DNA of 64,000 nucleotides from Amaricoccus macauensis_A (GCF_049800915.1 NZ_JBNAFY010000007.1:1-64000); one strand, 5' to 3'. Shown: positions 1 through 8,775, counted from the first letter of the stretch. The notes: generated by a model from the sequence alone, not told the origin. Numbers and translations: made by a program.

Positions 1-972
1 GCGCCGGGTCGATGGTGAGCGTGCCCGCCTCGTAGGCGATCTCGTAATTGCCAGAGGTCAGACCGGTGGCGGCGACATCGTAATTCCCGACGTCGCTCGT
101 GAGCCCGGCGGCGGTGGTGAAGCCCAGCGTGCCGTCGAGATCACCCGCGTCCTGGCCGAGCACGAAGCCCGAATAGCTCGCGGTGAACTCGGGGTTCGCG
201 GCGCCGTAGGTGCGGGAGGCGTCGTCGGTGGTGACGGTGAGAAGCGCCGGGTCGATGGTGAGCGTGCCGGCCTCGTAGGCGATCTCGTAGTTGCCAGAGG
301 TCAGACCGGTGGCGGCGACATCGTAGTCACCCACGTCGCTCGTGAGCCCGGCGGCGGTGGTGAAGCCCAGCGTGCCGTCGAGGTCGCTCTCGTCCTGGCC
401 GAGGACGAAACCGCTGTAGCTGGCGGTGAAGTCCGGGTTTTCGGCGCCATAGGTGCGGGAGGCATCGTCGGTGGTGACGGTGAGCTGCGCCGGATCGATG
501 GTCAGCGTGCCCGCCTCATAGGCGATCTCGTAGTTGCCGGAGGTGAGGCCGGTGGCGGCGACATCATAGTCGCCGACGTCGCTTGCGATCCCGGCGGCGG
601 TGGTGAAGCCCAGCGTGCCGTCGAGGTCGCTCGCGTCCTGGCCGAGGACGAAGCCGCTGTAGCTCGCGGTGAAGTCGGGGTTTTCCGCGCCATAGGTCCG
701 GGAGGCGTCATCGGCGGTGACGGTCAGCTGGGCCGGATCGATGGTCAGCGTCCCGGGAACGAAGGACAAAAGGTAGCCCTGGCTCGACTGGGTCGCGGAG
801 ATTCCAATCGAATACTCACCGACCTCGGCATCGGCTTCGGCGCCATCGCTCGAAACGTTCGGCCCGCTGATGAGCGCGTTGCCAAGCGTGTCGCCGGGAC
901 GAAGGCCGGTCACTTCGTAATCCGGCTCGATCTCCTCGCCATAGGTCTTGCCCGTATCGGACGCGACCAGGG
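1..972 (-). repeat. Four 243-bp (81-residue) tandem repeats in the adhesin
   Basis: Units begin at about 1, 244, 487 and 730, an exact 243-bp period set by the recurring GCCGG(G/A)TCGATGGT block. The three left-hand units are nearly identical, differing mostly at synonymous positions. The unit at 730-972 is the diverged, N-terminal-most copy. The array continues beyond the window. Each unit encodes one MBG-like domain. Confidence 0.9.
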
Positions 973-3637
973 TGAGCGTCGGCTGCTCGCCGTAGATCAC
1001 CCGGTTTCCGCCATGGGCCACGGATTGCGGGGGCGTGGTGGAATAGGGCCTGCCGTAGAGGTCGAAGTTCCCCGACGCGGGCACCGCGCCTGCGATGCTG
1101 TCGAAATCATCGACGTAGAGAAGCCAGCGTGCGCCGGGGTCGGTCAGCTCGAATGCGCCCCCGCCGGCCAGGTTCTCGAAACTCGCACCGGCCGCGACGA
1201 CGATGGCATTGCCCGGCCCCGTGCCCGTGATCGTCACATCCGGACCCAGAGACACGCCCTGCTCGGCCACGAGATCGATCTGTTCGGCGGTGACGTTCCC
1301 CTGAACGTCGATGGTACCGGTGCCAGAGGTCGTGACGTCGAACTCTGTCGAGGAGGTGATGCTCCCGCCCGGGGCGAGGCTGAAGTTGCGACCGGGTGCG
1401 AGGCTGAACTCCGGCTTGATGGTCGCATCGACATTGCCGGAAACCGTGACGTTTCCGCCGTCCGACGCGCCCGAACCGGCGCGCATCACGCCGTCCCATT
1501 CCTGCGTGGAGGCATTGAGTGTGAGATCGGCCCCGTTCAGTGCCGCGATCATTCCGATCGCCGACGTCCCGTTCTCGAGCCGGAACCTGTCGGCCTCGAC
1601 CGTGATCGATCCGCCCTCGCCGGTCACGACTTCCGCAAAGGCGTTGTTCCGGTCACCGCCGAAGACCTTGACCACATCCGCCGCGATCCGGACATCGGAA
1701 CTCGAGCTCGAATTGCCGATCCGCACCCAGCTTGCCGAGTTCGTGGCGCCCTTGATCCAGACCTTGTCCCTTGCGGTGATGTCGATCGGGCCGCTGTCGC
1801 TCTCGATCTCGACATGGGCCGCGCCGGTTGCGCTGTGCCGCTTGATGACGACGGTTCCCTTGTCAGCATGAATGCCGAGCGCGCCGGTGTTGGTCGAGAC
1901 CTCCACGTTTCCGGTCGAGAACTCCCCGATCTGGACATTGCCGCCCCGTGCCCGGAGCGTGACATCGCCGCTGCCGCGGGCCTCGACATCCTCCGTCACG
2001 GTGATCCCGCTTCCGGCCGAGAAGCTCAGATCGGCGGTCCCGCGGGACGTGATGTCGGCATCGATGTCGATGGCACCCCCGGCCTCTGCGGTGAAATCGC
2101 CGTCCGTCGTGTTGATGGTCCAGCCGAGATCGATCCCGCCATCGGCCTGAAGCGTGAGGGCGCCCGAACCGGACCAGCTCAGGCGCCGGGTGAAGGATAT
2201 ATTTCCCTCGTTCGCGCCCGGCTCTCCGTTCGCATCGGTGGTGATAACAACGTCGCTGCCCGAATTGAGCGTCGACTGGAGCGCGGAATAGCTGACCTGC
2301 GAGGGACCGGACCCATCTGCCGGATCGTTCACGCCCGAAGCAACATCGCCGCTGTAGTTGCCGATCACCACATCGCGCGGATCGAGCAGCCACTGGCCGC
2401 CCGCGCCCGGATTGACTTGCGCCGTCTCTTCGACCGTCAGAGTTTTCTTGCCGGATGTCTCGATGAGGCCGCCTGCCCCGTTGCCGGTGGCGGACAGAGC
2501 ACCGCCGACACGGGTCTCCCCGTCCGACCAGGCGACGATCGTGCCGCCGTCGCCCGAGGTGCCGTCGGCAGCGATCACTGCACCGTCTTCGATCGTCAGG
2601 TAGTCGGCACGCTTCAGCGGGCCACGGCCCTGGAAACCGCCGCCGATATTGATGGTGCCGCCTTCGGTGCCGCTGGCATCGATCCGCGCACCATCCGTCA
2701 CCGCGATGTCCTTGCCGGTGACCTCGATCGCCCCGCCCTGGTCCGAACCGGACGCATCCAGGGTTCCCGAGACCTCGACGCGGGCCTTGCCGCGGCCTTC
2801 GATGCGGATCAGGCCCTTGCCACCGGATGCCGATCCGGCCCGGACGATCCCGGATGTATTGATGGCCCCGTCGAGCGCGTCGGACGCAGCCCCTGCGCTC
2901 AGGATGACGGTCCCGTTGCCGATGTCGATCATGCCGGGGTTTTCGACGCGGCCGCCCTCGGCTTCGCCCTCGACCGCGATCTGGACCGTGCCGTCGCCCG
3001 AGAGGTCGATGGTGGTGCGCTCGCCAGATGCAAGCGCAACGGTGCCGCTGCGCGCGACGATCGCACCGGCATTGCGGACATTGCGCCCGACAAGCGCTGC
3101 GAGGCCTGCCTCGCCGATCGTCAGTTCGCCCCGGTTGATGACGCGCGCGTCCGCGGCCTCACCTCCGCCGAAGGTGAGATCCCCGCGGGACTGGAAGAGA
3201 TCGGCATCGACAAGCTGGCTCGTGGCGACAAGCCCGCCCACATCGACCTTGGCGGTTCCGGTGAAGAGCACACCGGCGGTATTCTGGATAATGACGGTTC
3301 CTGGCGCCGATATGGCCCCCTCGATCACGCTCCGGCTGGCGCTGTTGACCCGGTTGAGCGTCGAGGCTTTCACGCCGGGCTGGTCGAAGGTCACGCTCTC
3401 GTTGCGACCGACATCGAAGCTGTCCCAATCGATGACTGCGCGACGGCTCTGCTGCCGGATGACCGAGTTGCCGCCCTTCTGGGAGATGGTCACCTTGCCC
3501 CGTGCGACCTTTCCGCCGGAAACGCCGTCGGCCAGTGCCATCGTGCCGCCCAGCGCCAGCAGGGAGGTGCCGGCCAGCAGAGCGAGTCTCAGTGACCAGG
3601 AAAGCGACCTGCCGGAAAGCTTCGGAAACGACATCAT
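1..3637 (-). CDS. Filamentous-hemagglutinin-like secreted adhesin with MBG-type repeats, partial
   Basis: Reading from the ATG at 3637 (ATG-ATG, preceded by a GGGAG site), the minus strand stays open to the left edge, over 1,200 codons; I checked the frame for stops and found none. The first ~35 residues form a signal peptide ending near ALADG. Next comes a two-partner-secretion (FhaB-type) domain, about residues 36-150, with VIDWDSF, LNRV and the typical NTAGVLFTGTAKVDVGGLVA-like stretch. A long glycine/aspartate-rich beta-helical stalk follows. At the left end lie 81-residue units with the TYG...Y.GFV...L.G...T...G.Y...Y..GTLTI pattern of MBG-type adhesin domains. The protein is probably exported through a TpsB pore, which is not in the window. 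The C-terminus is missing. Confidence 0.9.
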   Translation of the reverse strand, partial: MMSFPKLSGRSLSWSLRLALLAGTSLLALGGTMALADGVSGGKVARGKVTISQKGGNSVIRQQSRRAVIDWDSFDVGRNESVTFDQPGVKASTLNRVNSASRSVIEGAISAPGTVIIQNTAGVLFTGTAKVDVGGLVATSQLVDADLFQSRGDLTFGGGEAADARVINRGELTIGEAGLAALVGRNVRNAGAIVARSGTVALASGERTTIDLSGDGTVQIAVEGEAEGGRVENPGMIDIGNGTVILSAGAASDALDGAINTSGIVRAGSASGGKGLIRIEGRGKARVEVSGTLDASGSDQGGAIEVTGKDIAVTDGARIDASGTEGGTINIGGGFQGRGPLKRADYLTIEDGAVIAADGTSGDGGTIVAWSDGETRVGGALSATGNGAGGLIETSGKKTLTVEETAQVNPGAGGQWLLDPRDVVIGNYSGDVASGVNDPADGSGPSQVSYSALQSTLNSGSDVVITTDANGEPGANEGNISFTRRLSWSGSGALTLQADGGIDLGWTINTTDGDFTAEAGGAIDIDADITSRGTADLSFSAGSGITVTEDVEARGSGDVTLRARGGNVQIGEFSTGNVEVSTNTGALGIHADKGTVVIKRHSATGAAHVEIESDSGPIDITARDKVWIKGATNSASWVRIGNSSSSSDVRIAADVVKVFGGDRNNAFAEVVTGEGGSITVEADRFRLENGTSAIGMIAALNGADLTLNASTQEWDGVMRAGSGASDGGNVTVSGNVDATIKPEFSLAPGRNFSLAPGGSITSSTEFDVTTSGTGTIDVQGNVTAEQIDLVAEQGVSLGPDVTITGTGPGNAIVVAAGASFENLAGGGAFELTDPGARWLLYVDDFDSIAGAVPASGNFDLYGRPYSTTPPQSVAHGGNRVIYGEQPTLTLVASDTGKTYGEEIEPDYEVTGLRPGDTLGNALISGPNVSSDGAEADAEVGEYSIGISATQSSQGYLLSFVPGTLTIDPAQLTVTADDASRTYGAENPDFTASYSGFVLGQDASDLDGTLGFTTAAGIASDVGDYDVAATGLTSGNYEIAYEAGTLTIDPAQLTVTTDDASRTYGAENPDFTASYSGFVLGQDESDLDGTLGFTTAAGLTSDVGDYDVAATGLTSGNYEIAYEAGTLTIDPALLTVTTDDASRTYGAANPEFTASYSGFVLGQDAGDLDGTLGFTTAAGLTSDVGNYDVAATGLTSGNYEIAYEAGTLTIDPA

Positions 3638-3904
3638 GACACTACTCCCAACGCCGCCGTCCCGCGGGCCGATTTACCGGAACCATGCGCGGGGACGGAG
3701 CCTCCCAAGAAACGACTGGGTCAAATGACAAAGAACGCGAATGCGTGTGAAAACGCTTCGCGCGACCTTCTGACGGTGAGAAATTTACAATGCGTTAACG
3801 TAGAGCTTTAACGAAATCGGGAAATCGGAATTAGGGCGCAGGTAACACACCCGAGCCTAGAGTGCTCACGTGCCGATATGGGGGTTGGCACATTGGGGGT
3901 TATA

Positions 3905-4663
3905 ATGGGTGTCCTTGAGGGGGCTCATGGTGCAGTCGAGCTGCGCCGTGGGTGGAAGCTGCTTGTCCTGTCTTTCGTCATCGGGTTGTGCTGTCTCTTC
4001 GCATTCAGCACCGTTCGCGCCGATTCACGCGTGCGAAGTCCGATGGATTTTCATGCGACCGTTCTCAACCAGGATCTCGTCGGCTCTGCCTTCGCCCTGA
4101 GCGATACGGTCATCGTGACAAACGCGCATGTGGTCGAGGGACGAAGACCGGGCGATACCGTTCGTCTCATTTCGTCCGATGGCAGCGATCGCCGGGCAAT
4201 GGCCGAGGTCGTGGCAATCAGCCGGATGATGGATCTGGCAATACTCGGCGCGCCGCGGGGTTTTCTGCCCCCGGTGCGTTCGGGCATGGTTCAGAACCAC
4301 TCCGGGTTGAAGATCGTGGCGGCGGGGGTGGATGCGTCCGGCGGGGCTCACTCGGGCGAACGGCTGGCGCTTTGGGGCGCGGTCTCCATTCCGCGGAAGA
4401 ACATCGACGTGTTCGGGCCTGGTCTCATTGCCGATATTCCCGGTGTCCGTCCCGGTTTCTCGGGCGGCCCGGTTCTCGACCGGGAGGGGCGGCTCGTGGG
4501 GATGCTCACCGCGATCCGGAACAAGAAGACCGGTCTGAAGTCATCCGGCAGCCGCGTTCAGGTCGCCTCGGAACAGGCGGATGAGGCCTATGTGCTGCGC
4601 GCCTCGGCCCTGCGCTCCGAAGTCGACCGGCTGCTTCGAAGGGTGGTGAGCCTCGCACGCTGA
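3905..4663 (+). CDS. Trypsin-like serine protease, exported or membrane-anchored
   Basis: The 252-residue protein has a hydrophobic segment at about residues 18-36, read as a signal peptide or anchor, followed by a chymotrypsin-fold domain. The catalytic triad is visible: His75 in TNAHVVEG, Asp110 in MMDLAIL and Ser186 in PGFSGGP, with Phe where many relatives have Asp or Asn before the serine. There is no PDZ domain, so it is a short S1-family peptidase rather than a full DegP. I chose the ATG at 3905 because GGGGG lies just upstream; an in-frame ATG at 3878 lacks such a site. It is divergent from the adhesin, and a role in processing surface proteins is only a guess. Confidence 0.8.
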   Translation: MGVLEGAHGAVELRRGWKLLVLSFVIGLCCLFAFSTVRADSRVRSPMDFHATVLNQDLVGSAFALSDTVIVTNAHVVEGRRPGDTVRLISSDGSDRRAMAEVVAISRMMDLAILGAPRGFLPPVRSGMVQNHSGLKIVAAGVDASGGAHSGERLALWGAVSIPRKNIDVFGPGLIADIPGVRPGFSGGPVLDREGRLVGMLTAIRNKKTGLKSSGSRVQVASEQADEAYVLRASALRSEVDRLLRRVVSLAR

Positions 4664-4858
4664 GCGTGCGGCCCACCCGACCGGATCAACATCGCAAGTC
4701 ATCTCGATCAGTTCAAACCGCCCCGGGTTTGGACTGATTTTCCTTTTGGGTCGCAAGATCCGGGTCTGCAAACGGCACATCTCGCAATTGAATGTATACC
4801 GGCTGCGAACAATCTGTAGAGTGTCCGGCACGAATTGATGCGCTCAGGGAATTAGCCG

Positions 4859-6064
4859 ATGCGCCTTGCAGGACACGACGTCATCGTGATCGGAGCCGGT
4901 GTGGCCGGGCTGACCACGGCAATGGCGATGGCGCAACGCGGCGCGAATGTGCGCGTGTTCGAGCGTGCAACGGCCCTCCGGGAAGTCGGTGCGGGCATCC
5001 AGGTGGGCCCCAACGGCGTGGCCGTGATGGAGGCGCTCGGGCTGCGCGATGCAGCCGAGTCGCGGGCGAGCCTCCCGAGAGCCATCGAAATGCGCGACCG
5101 CGGATCGGGCAGGCAGGTCGCACGGATCCCCCTCGGGCAGGATTGCGTGGCGCGCTATGGTCGGCCCTACTGGCATCTGCATCGTGCCGATCTTCTCGAG
5201 ATCCTGGCCGATGGCGCCGAGGAGGCCGGGGTCGCGCTGCATCTTGGGTCCGAGGTTGCCTCGACGACGCCCACGCAGGGGGGATGCCGGGTTTGCCTCG
5301 CGGATGGGACCGAGGAGGAAGCGGCGATCGTGGTGGGCGCGGACGGGCTGCGATCACGCACGAGGGGCGAGCATTTCTCGGCCTTGAGCCCGCGCTATAC
5401 CGGCAATGTCGCCTGGCGGGGCGTGGTGCCGGCCTCAAGGTTGCCGCCGGATTTCCTGGCCGGAACGACCACCGTCTTCATGGGGCCGAAGCGCCATATC
5501 GTGACCTACCCCCTGCGGGGTGGAGAACTTCGCAACCTCGTGGCGGTGGAGGAACGCCCGGACATGGTGCCCGAAGGCTGGATGCAGATGGACGATCCGG
5601 CGAACCTGCGCGACGCCTTCAGCGGCTGGGGCGAGGATGTGCGGACCCTGCTCGGGGCGGTCGAGCGGACCTTTCTCTGGGGGCTGTTCGATCATCCGCC
5701 CCTGAAGACATGGGTTTCCGGCCATCTGGTGCTGGCGGGCGATGCCTGTCACCCGACCCTTCCCTTCCTTGCGCAGGGGGCGGCGATGGGTCTCGAGGAC
5801 GGCTGGGTTCTCGCCGCCGAGCTGGACGTGGCCCCCGACATCGAGACGGGTCTGAGAGCCTATGAGGCGCGGCGCAAGTCACGGGTCACGAAGGTGCAAT
5901 CGGCCTCCAGGCGGAACGGCACGATCTTTCACCTCGGGCCGGGCCTACGGCAGGTCGCGCATCTGGGCATGTCCGCCGTTACGGGCGTGGCGCCGGGACT
6001 GCTGATCGGCGCCTATGACTGGCTCTACGGTGCGGATGTGGTGAGCGCCCAGGCGACGGCCTGA
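4859..6064 (+). CDS. FAD-dependent aromatic-ring hydroxylase (salicylate hydroxylase-like)
   Basis: This 401-residue class A flavoprotein monooxygenase would use NAD(P)H and O2 to hydroxylate a small, probably aromatic substrate in the cytoplasm. The family marks are all present: GAGVAG at residues 12-17 for the FAD ADP moiety, the DG motif near residue 160 (GADGLRSR), and the GD motif near residue 295 (GDACHPTLPF) for the FAD ribityl and flavin. Length and motif order fit salicylate 1-hydroxylase and 3-hydroxybenzoate 6-hydroxylase relatives. No ring-cleavage or CoA-ligase genes lie nearby, so the substrate cannot be assigned. It appears monocistronic. Confidence 0.8.
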   Translation: MRLAGHDVIVIGAGVAGLTTAMAMAQRGANVRVFERATALREVGAGIQVGPNGVAVMEALGLRDAAESRASLPRAIEMRDRGSGRQVARIPLGQDCVARYGRPYWHLHRADLLEILADGAEEAGVALHLGSEVASTTPTQGGCRVCLADGTEEEAAIVVGADGLRSRTRGEHFSALSPRYTGNVAWRGVVPASRLPPDFLAGTTTVFMGPKRHIVTYPLRGGELRNLVAVEERPDMVPEGWMQMDDPANLRDAFSGWGEDVRTLLGAVERTFLWGLFDHPPLKTWVSGHLVLAGDACHPTLPFLAQGAAMGLEDGWVLAAELDVAPDIETGLRAYEARRKSRVTKVQSASRRNGTIFHLGPGLRQVAHLGMSAVTGVAPGLLIGAYDWLYGADVVSAQATA

Positions 6065-6125
6065 AAAACGGGTCTGGACGCGGCATGGTTCTGGTCATGC
6101 CAGATCCCGTCCGCCCACGCGGCGC

Positions 6126-6827
6126 TTACCGAAACCTCGCCGCATTCTCCCGCGCCGCCGCGTCGGTATCGCCTTCGCCAAAGGCAGATGGACGCGGTTC
6201 CGGCAATTGGAGGGCGGCCTGCACCCGAGGCATCGCATCGAGGCGATCGAACCAGGCCTGCAGGTTCCCCAAGCCCTCGACGCTCACCGTGGCCCAGAAG
6301 TGGCTGCGCGCCCAGGGGTAGGTGGCAATATCGGCGATCGACAGGGCATCACCCACCAGCCAGTCGCGCCCCGCAAGGCGGGTGTCGAGAACTTCGAGCA
6401 GGCGGCGGCTCTCGTTCACGTAGCGGTCGATGGCATAGGGCACCTCGTCGCCGTTCGGCTTGGCGATCCGCTGGAAGAACATTGCCTGGCCCATCATCGG
6501 ACCGATGCCGCCCATCTGGAACATCAGCCATTGCAGGGTTTCGGAGCGCTCCCTTGGGTCGTGGCTGAGGAAACGGTCGTATTTCTCCGCCAGATACCAC
6601 AGGATCGCGCCGCTCTCGAACACGGCGAAATCATCGTTTGCGCGGTCCACGATGGTGGGAATGCGGCCGTTCGGGTTGAGCTTCAAGTACCAGTCCGCCT
6701 TCTGCTCCTTCCTGCCGAAATCGATGGGCACGAGTTCGTAGTCGATCTCCGCCTCATGCAGGAAAATCAGAGGCTTCCAGCCATTCATCGTGTTGGCGGT
6801 GTAGAGGACAATATCAGGCTGCGACAT
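6126..6827 (-). CDS. Glutathione S-transferase family protein
   Basis: This 233-residue protein has an N-terminal thioredoxin-like domain (about residues 4-85, with NPNGRIPTIVD and ESGAILWYLAEKY, the cis-Pro and glutathione-contacting ESxAI regions). An all-alpha C-terminal domain follows, with the SIADIATYPW motif. The pattern is that of YfcG/YghU-like GSTs, which act as disulfide reductases or peroxidases. I chose the ATG at 6827 because GGGGAG precedes it; a longer in-frame start at 6854 is possible. It overlaps the end of the upstream quinone reductase gene by 14 bases, so the two are almost certainly one transcript for detoxifying electrophiles or quinones. Confidence 0.85.
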   Translation of the reverse strand: MSQPDIVLYTANTMNGWKPLIFLHEAEIDYELVPIDFGRKEQKADWYLKLNPNGRIPTIVDRANDDFAVFESGAILWYLAEKYDRFLSHDPRERSETLQWLMFQMGGIGPMMGQAMFFQRIAKPNGDEVPYAIDRYVNESRRLLEVLDTRLAGRDWLVGDALSIADIATYPWARSHFWATVSVEGLGNLQAWFDRLDAMPRVQAALQLPEPRPSAFGEGDTDAAARENAARFR

Positions 6828-7422
6828 TGGTGAGCTCCCCGAAGGTCGTGGCAAGATGGGCGTCGAAACGAGCGAGGTCGGTGGCGACGTCGGGGTTCTT
6901 CATCACGTCGAAGGCACCGAAGGTCGGCAGCGGCGTCATGCCGAAGAACTTTGCGTTCAGGTGGACCGGGCGCAGGAGATCATCCAGCGACATGCCTTCG
7001 AAAAACGGCTCAGCCGGGTCGCCGAAAGCCTCGGCCGGTGCGTTCAGTGTGGCCGAGATCATGTAACGCGTGCCTTCCAGCTTGCCGCCCATGCCGTAGT
7101 TCGCTTTCGGGGCAGCTGCGCGGCGACCGTCGCCATTGCTCAACTGCCCGCCCATGCCGACCGTGTAGACCTCATCCATGTATTTCTTGAACGACCAGGG
7201 CACGCCCATCCAGTTCACCGGGAACTGCAGGAGGACCACGTCCGCCCAGAGGTGACTTTCCACCTCGGCCTGCACATCGTAACCGGCAGCCACCGTGGTC
7301 AGGCGTACCTCATGCCCCTGCGCTTCGAGTGTTGCCTTGGCGCGCTCCGCGAGCGTCTCGTTGAGTTTTCCCGGTGCAAATTCGTAAGGTTGCGCGCCGT
7401 TCAGGATGTGGATCTTGCTCAT
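6814..7422 (-). CDS. mdaB: NAD(P)H-dependent quinone reductase, MdaB-like flavodoxin fold
   Basis: The 202-residue protein begins IHILNGAQPYEFAPGKLN and carries FPVNWMGVPWSFKKYMD, both typical of MdaB (modulator of drug activity B). MdaB enzymes are FAD-binding enzymes that reduce quinones by two electrons, avoiding semiquinone radicals. The ATG at 7422 has GGAAG upstream; the reading frame extends further but without family similarity. It is first in a two-gene operon with the GST and is divergent from the HxlR regulator at 7553, the usual arrangement for a quinone- or electrophile-responsive switch. Confidence 0.85.
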   Translation of the reverse strand: MSKIHILNGAQPYEFAPGKLNETLAERAKATLEAQGHEVRLTTVAAGYDVQAEVESHLWADVVLLQFPVNWMGVPWSFKKYMDEVYTVGMGGQLSNGDGRRAAAPKANYGMGGKLEGTRYMISATLNAPAEAFGDPAEPFFEGMSLDDLLRPVHLNAKFFGMTPLPTFGAFDVMKNPDVATDLARFDAHLATTFGELTNVAA

Positions 7423-7503
7423 GTCGTTTCTTCCGTTGCTGCGCCCGCTTGACTTCGGCGGGGTCCGAGATGAGATGAACGTGGCGGGAAGTAAAAACAA
7501 CCA

Positions 7504-7519
7504 GTATACTTTTTGTAAC
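7504..7519. promoter_or_regulatory. Candidate HxlR operator in the mdaB/hxlR divergent region
   Basis: The 130-bp divergent spacer holds one AT-rich block with GTATAC (7504-7509) running into TAC-TTTTT-GTA (7507-7517), a small dyad. HxlR/YodB-type regulators bind short dyads at such positions. This is placement and symmetry only; no consensus was tested. Confidence 0.3.
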
Positions 7520-7552
7520 CTAATCCGGAGTGGATCAGCGGAGCGCAAAACG

Positions 7553-7909
7553 ATGGACGCAAAGATCGAAACAGACGGTGCCGGCCGACGGAGTGCGGCG
7601 AATGCCTGCCTCGAGCCCTGCGCGATCGAGCGGGGCATGCGGATCATCGGGGGCAAGTGGACCGGCTCGATCCTGTGGCATCTGAAGGATGGGCCGGTTC
7701 GCTTCAACGATCTGGCGCGCATGGTGGGCGGCGCGTCGAAGAAGATGATCACCGAGCGCCTTCGCCAGCTCGAGGGTCAGGGGCTCGTCAGGCGCGAGGT
7801 GCTCGACACCTCTCCCATATCGGTGACCTACGAGATCACGGAATTCGGCCGCTCGGCGCTGGGGTTTCTCGACGCGTTGCGCGTGTGGAGCGAGGGGTTG
7901 CCCGAATAG
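7553..7909 (+). CDS. HxlR-family redox-sensing transcriptional regulator
   Basis: This 118-residue winged-helix protein matches the HxlR family: a conserved Cys (Cys23) just before the first helix, the GGKWTGSILW signature (about residues 33-42), then KKMITERLRQLEGQGLV as the recognition helix. In YodB, HypR and QorR relatives the N-terminal cysteine senses quinones, diamide or hypochlorite. A second cysteine, Cys19, could allow an intramolecular disulfide. I chose the ATG at 7553 (GGAG upstream) over an earlier in-frame start at 7406 that would run through the divergent promoter. Its likely target is the adjacent mdaB-GST operon. Confidence 0.85.
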   Translation: MDAKIETDGAGRRSAANACLEPCAIERGMRIIGGKWTGSILWHLKDGPVRFNDLARMVGGASKKMITERLRQLEGQGLVRREVLDTSPISVTYEITEFGRSALGFLDALRVWSEGLPE

Positions 7910-7958
7910 CCCCCATCAAATCCCCACGCGGGCTTGCAGTGCGAGATCGGGCGCGCGG

Positions 7959-8573
7959 TCAGTCGCGGCTTGCTGCGATCGAGAGATCGGCCTTGGTAAA
8001 GCCAGGCATGATCCGGGGCGCTCCGGTGATCTCGTTGGTGACGTCACGGACCCGGAGGTTCTCGATCCGGACGATACCACCATTGGGGCCGATGATGTCG
8101 AGCCCGACATGGGCGTAGAGCACGCGGTCGTTCCACACGACGCTGACGCCTTCGAGCATCTCGGGGCCGAAAACGGCCACGGCCTCGTAGGAGCGTTCGA
8201 ACACATCGAGCCCCACGACATTGCCGCTGGTGTCGAGGCCTGTGACGGGTTTGCCATGGCGCCCGCCGGGCATGGCCGCGATCCGAACGAGACCACGCGG
8301 CCCGCTGAGCGCCTTGATCCGGGCGGAGACCTCAAGATAGCAGCCGGGCCGAAACGGCATCTCGCCCATGTAGCGCAGCCGCTGGATCGTGTCGGTCTTG
8401 CGGATCTCGAGGCAGGGGCCGAACTCGGAATCCTCGACGATGCGCGCATCCAGGAACTTCAGATCGCCATAGGTCGGGGTGTCCGGCCGCCCGTCGCCCC
8501 GCGACCAGTCGTGAAGCCCATCACTGAAGGCCGGTGGCATCAGATCCAGTTCGGGTTCAGCCGCAGCTTGCAT
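7959..8573 (-). CDS. Conserved hypothetical protein, probable beta-sandwich
   Basis: The 204-residue protein has no recognisable signal peptide and no family I can name. It is rich in short alternating segments (CLEIRKTD, CYLEVSARIKAL, GLVRIAAMPGG, VRIENLRVRDV), which suggests a jelly-roll or carbohydrate-binding-like beta fold. The ATG at 8573 follows GAGGAAAAGCG. It is convergent with the HxlR gene and divergent from ftsW. A perfect palindrome containing a CtrA-type box lies about 50 bp upstream of its start. Confidence 0.6.
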   Translation of the reverse strand: MQAAAEPELDLMPPAFSDGLHDWSRGDGRPDTPTYGDLKFLDARIVEDSEFGPCLEIRKTDTIQRLRYMGEMPFRPGCYLEVSARIKALSGPRGLVRIAAMPGGRHGKPVTGLDTSGNVVGLDVFERSYEAVAVFGPEMLEGVSVVWNDRVLYAHVGLDIIGPNGGIVRIENLRVRDVTNEITGAPRIMPGFTKADLSIAASRD

Positions 8574-8620
8574 CGCTTTTCCTCATCCAGTGCTCCTGCG
8601 GTATACATTAACTTCACGAA

Positions 8621-8639
8621 GGTTAATCGACGATTAACC
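8621..8639. promoter_or_regulatory. 19-bp palindrome containing a full CtrA-type box
   Basis: GGTTAATCG, one central base, then CGATTAACC is a perfect inverted repeat. Within it, TTAA-N7-TTAAC at 8623-8638 matches the alphaproteobacterial CtrA consensus exactly. It sits between the unknown gene (start 8573, minus) and ftsW (start 8818, plus). Confidence 0.5.
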
Positions 8640-8759
8640 AATTAATGTTCGGTTCGGCGCGGGCCATTGCGCCTGCCCGAACGGGGCGCGGGCGCGATGT
8701 CTGTCGGTATTTCTGGTAAAGGGCGCGTTTGACAGGTAGTATCCCGCAAGAAGTCCGCA

Positions 8760-8775
8760 CCGGGGCAAACCCCGG
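8760..8775. other. Hairpin upstream of ftsW
   Basis: CCGGGG-CAAA-CCCCGG forms a 6-bp stem with a 4-base loop 43 bases before the ftsW start. A TTGACA hexamer lies at 8729-8734, but I see no convincing -10 at the right spacing. It could be a leader hairpin or a terminator remnant. Confidence 0.4.

Noticed and set aside
1013..3595. Plus-strand 860-codon frame
   Set aside because: It is the antisense shadow of the adhesin; composition is Arg/Asp/Gly-rich with no domain, while the minus strand gives a clear secreted adhesin.
3794..3813. TTAA-type pair upstream of the adhesin and protease, considered as a CtrA site
   Set aside because: The spacing between the two TTAA halves is nine bases, not the required seven.
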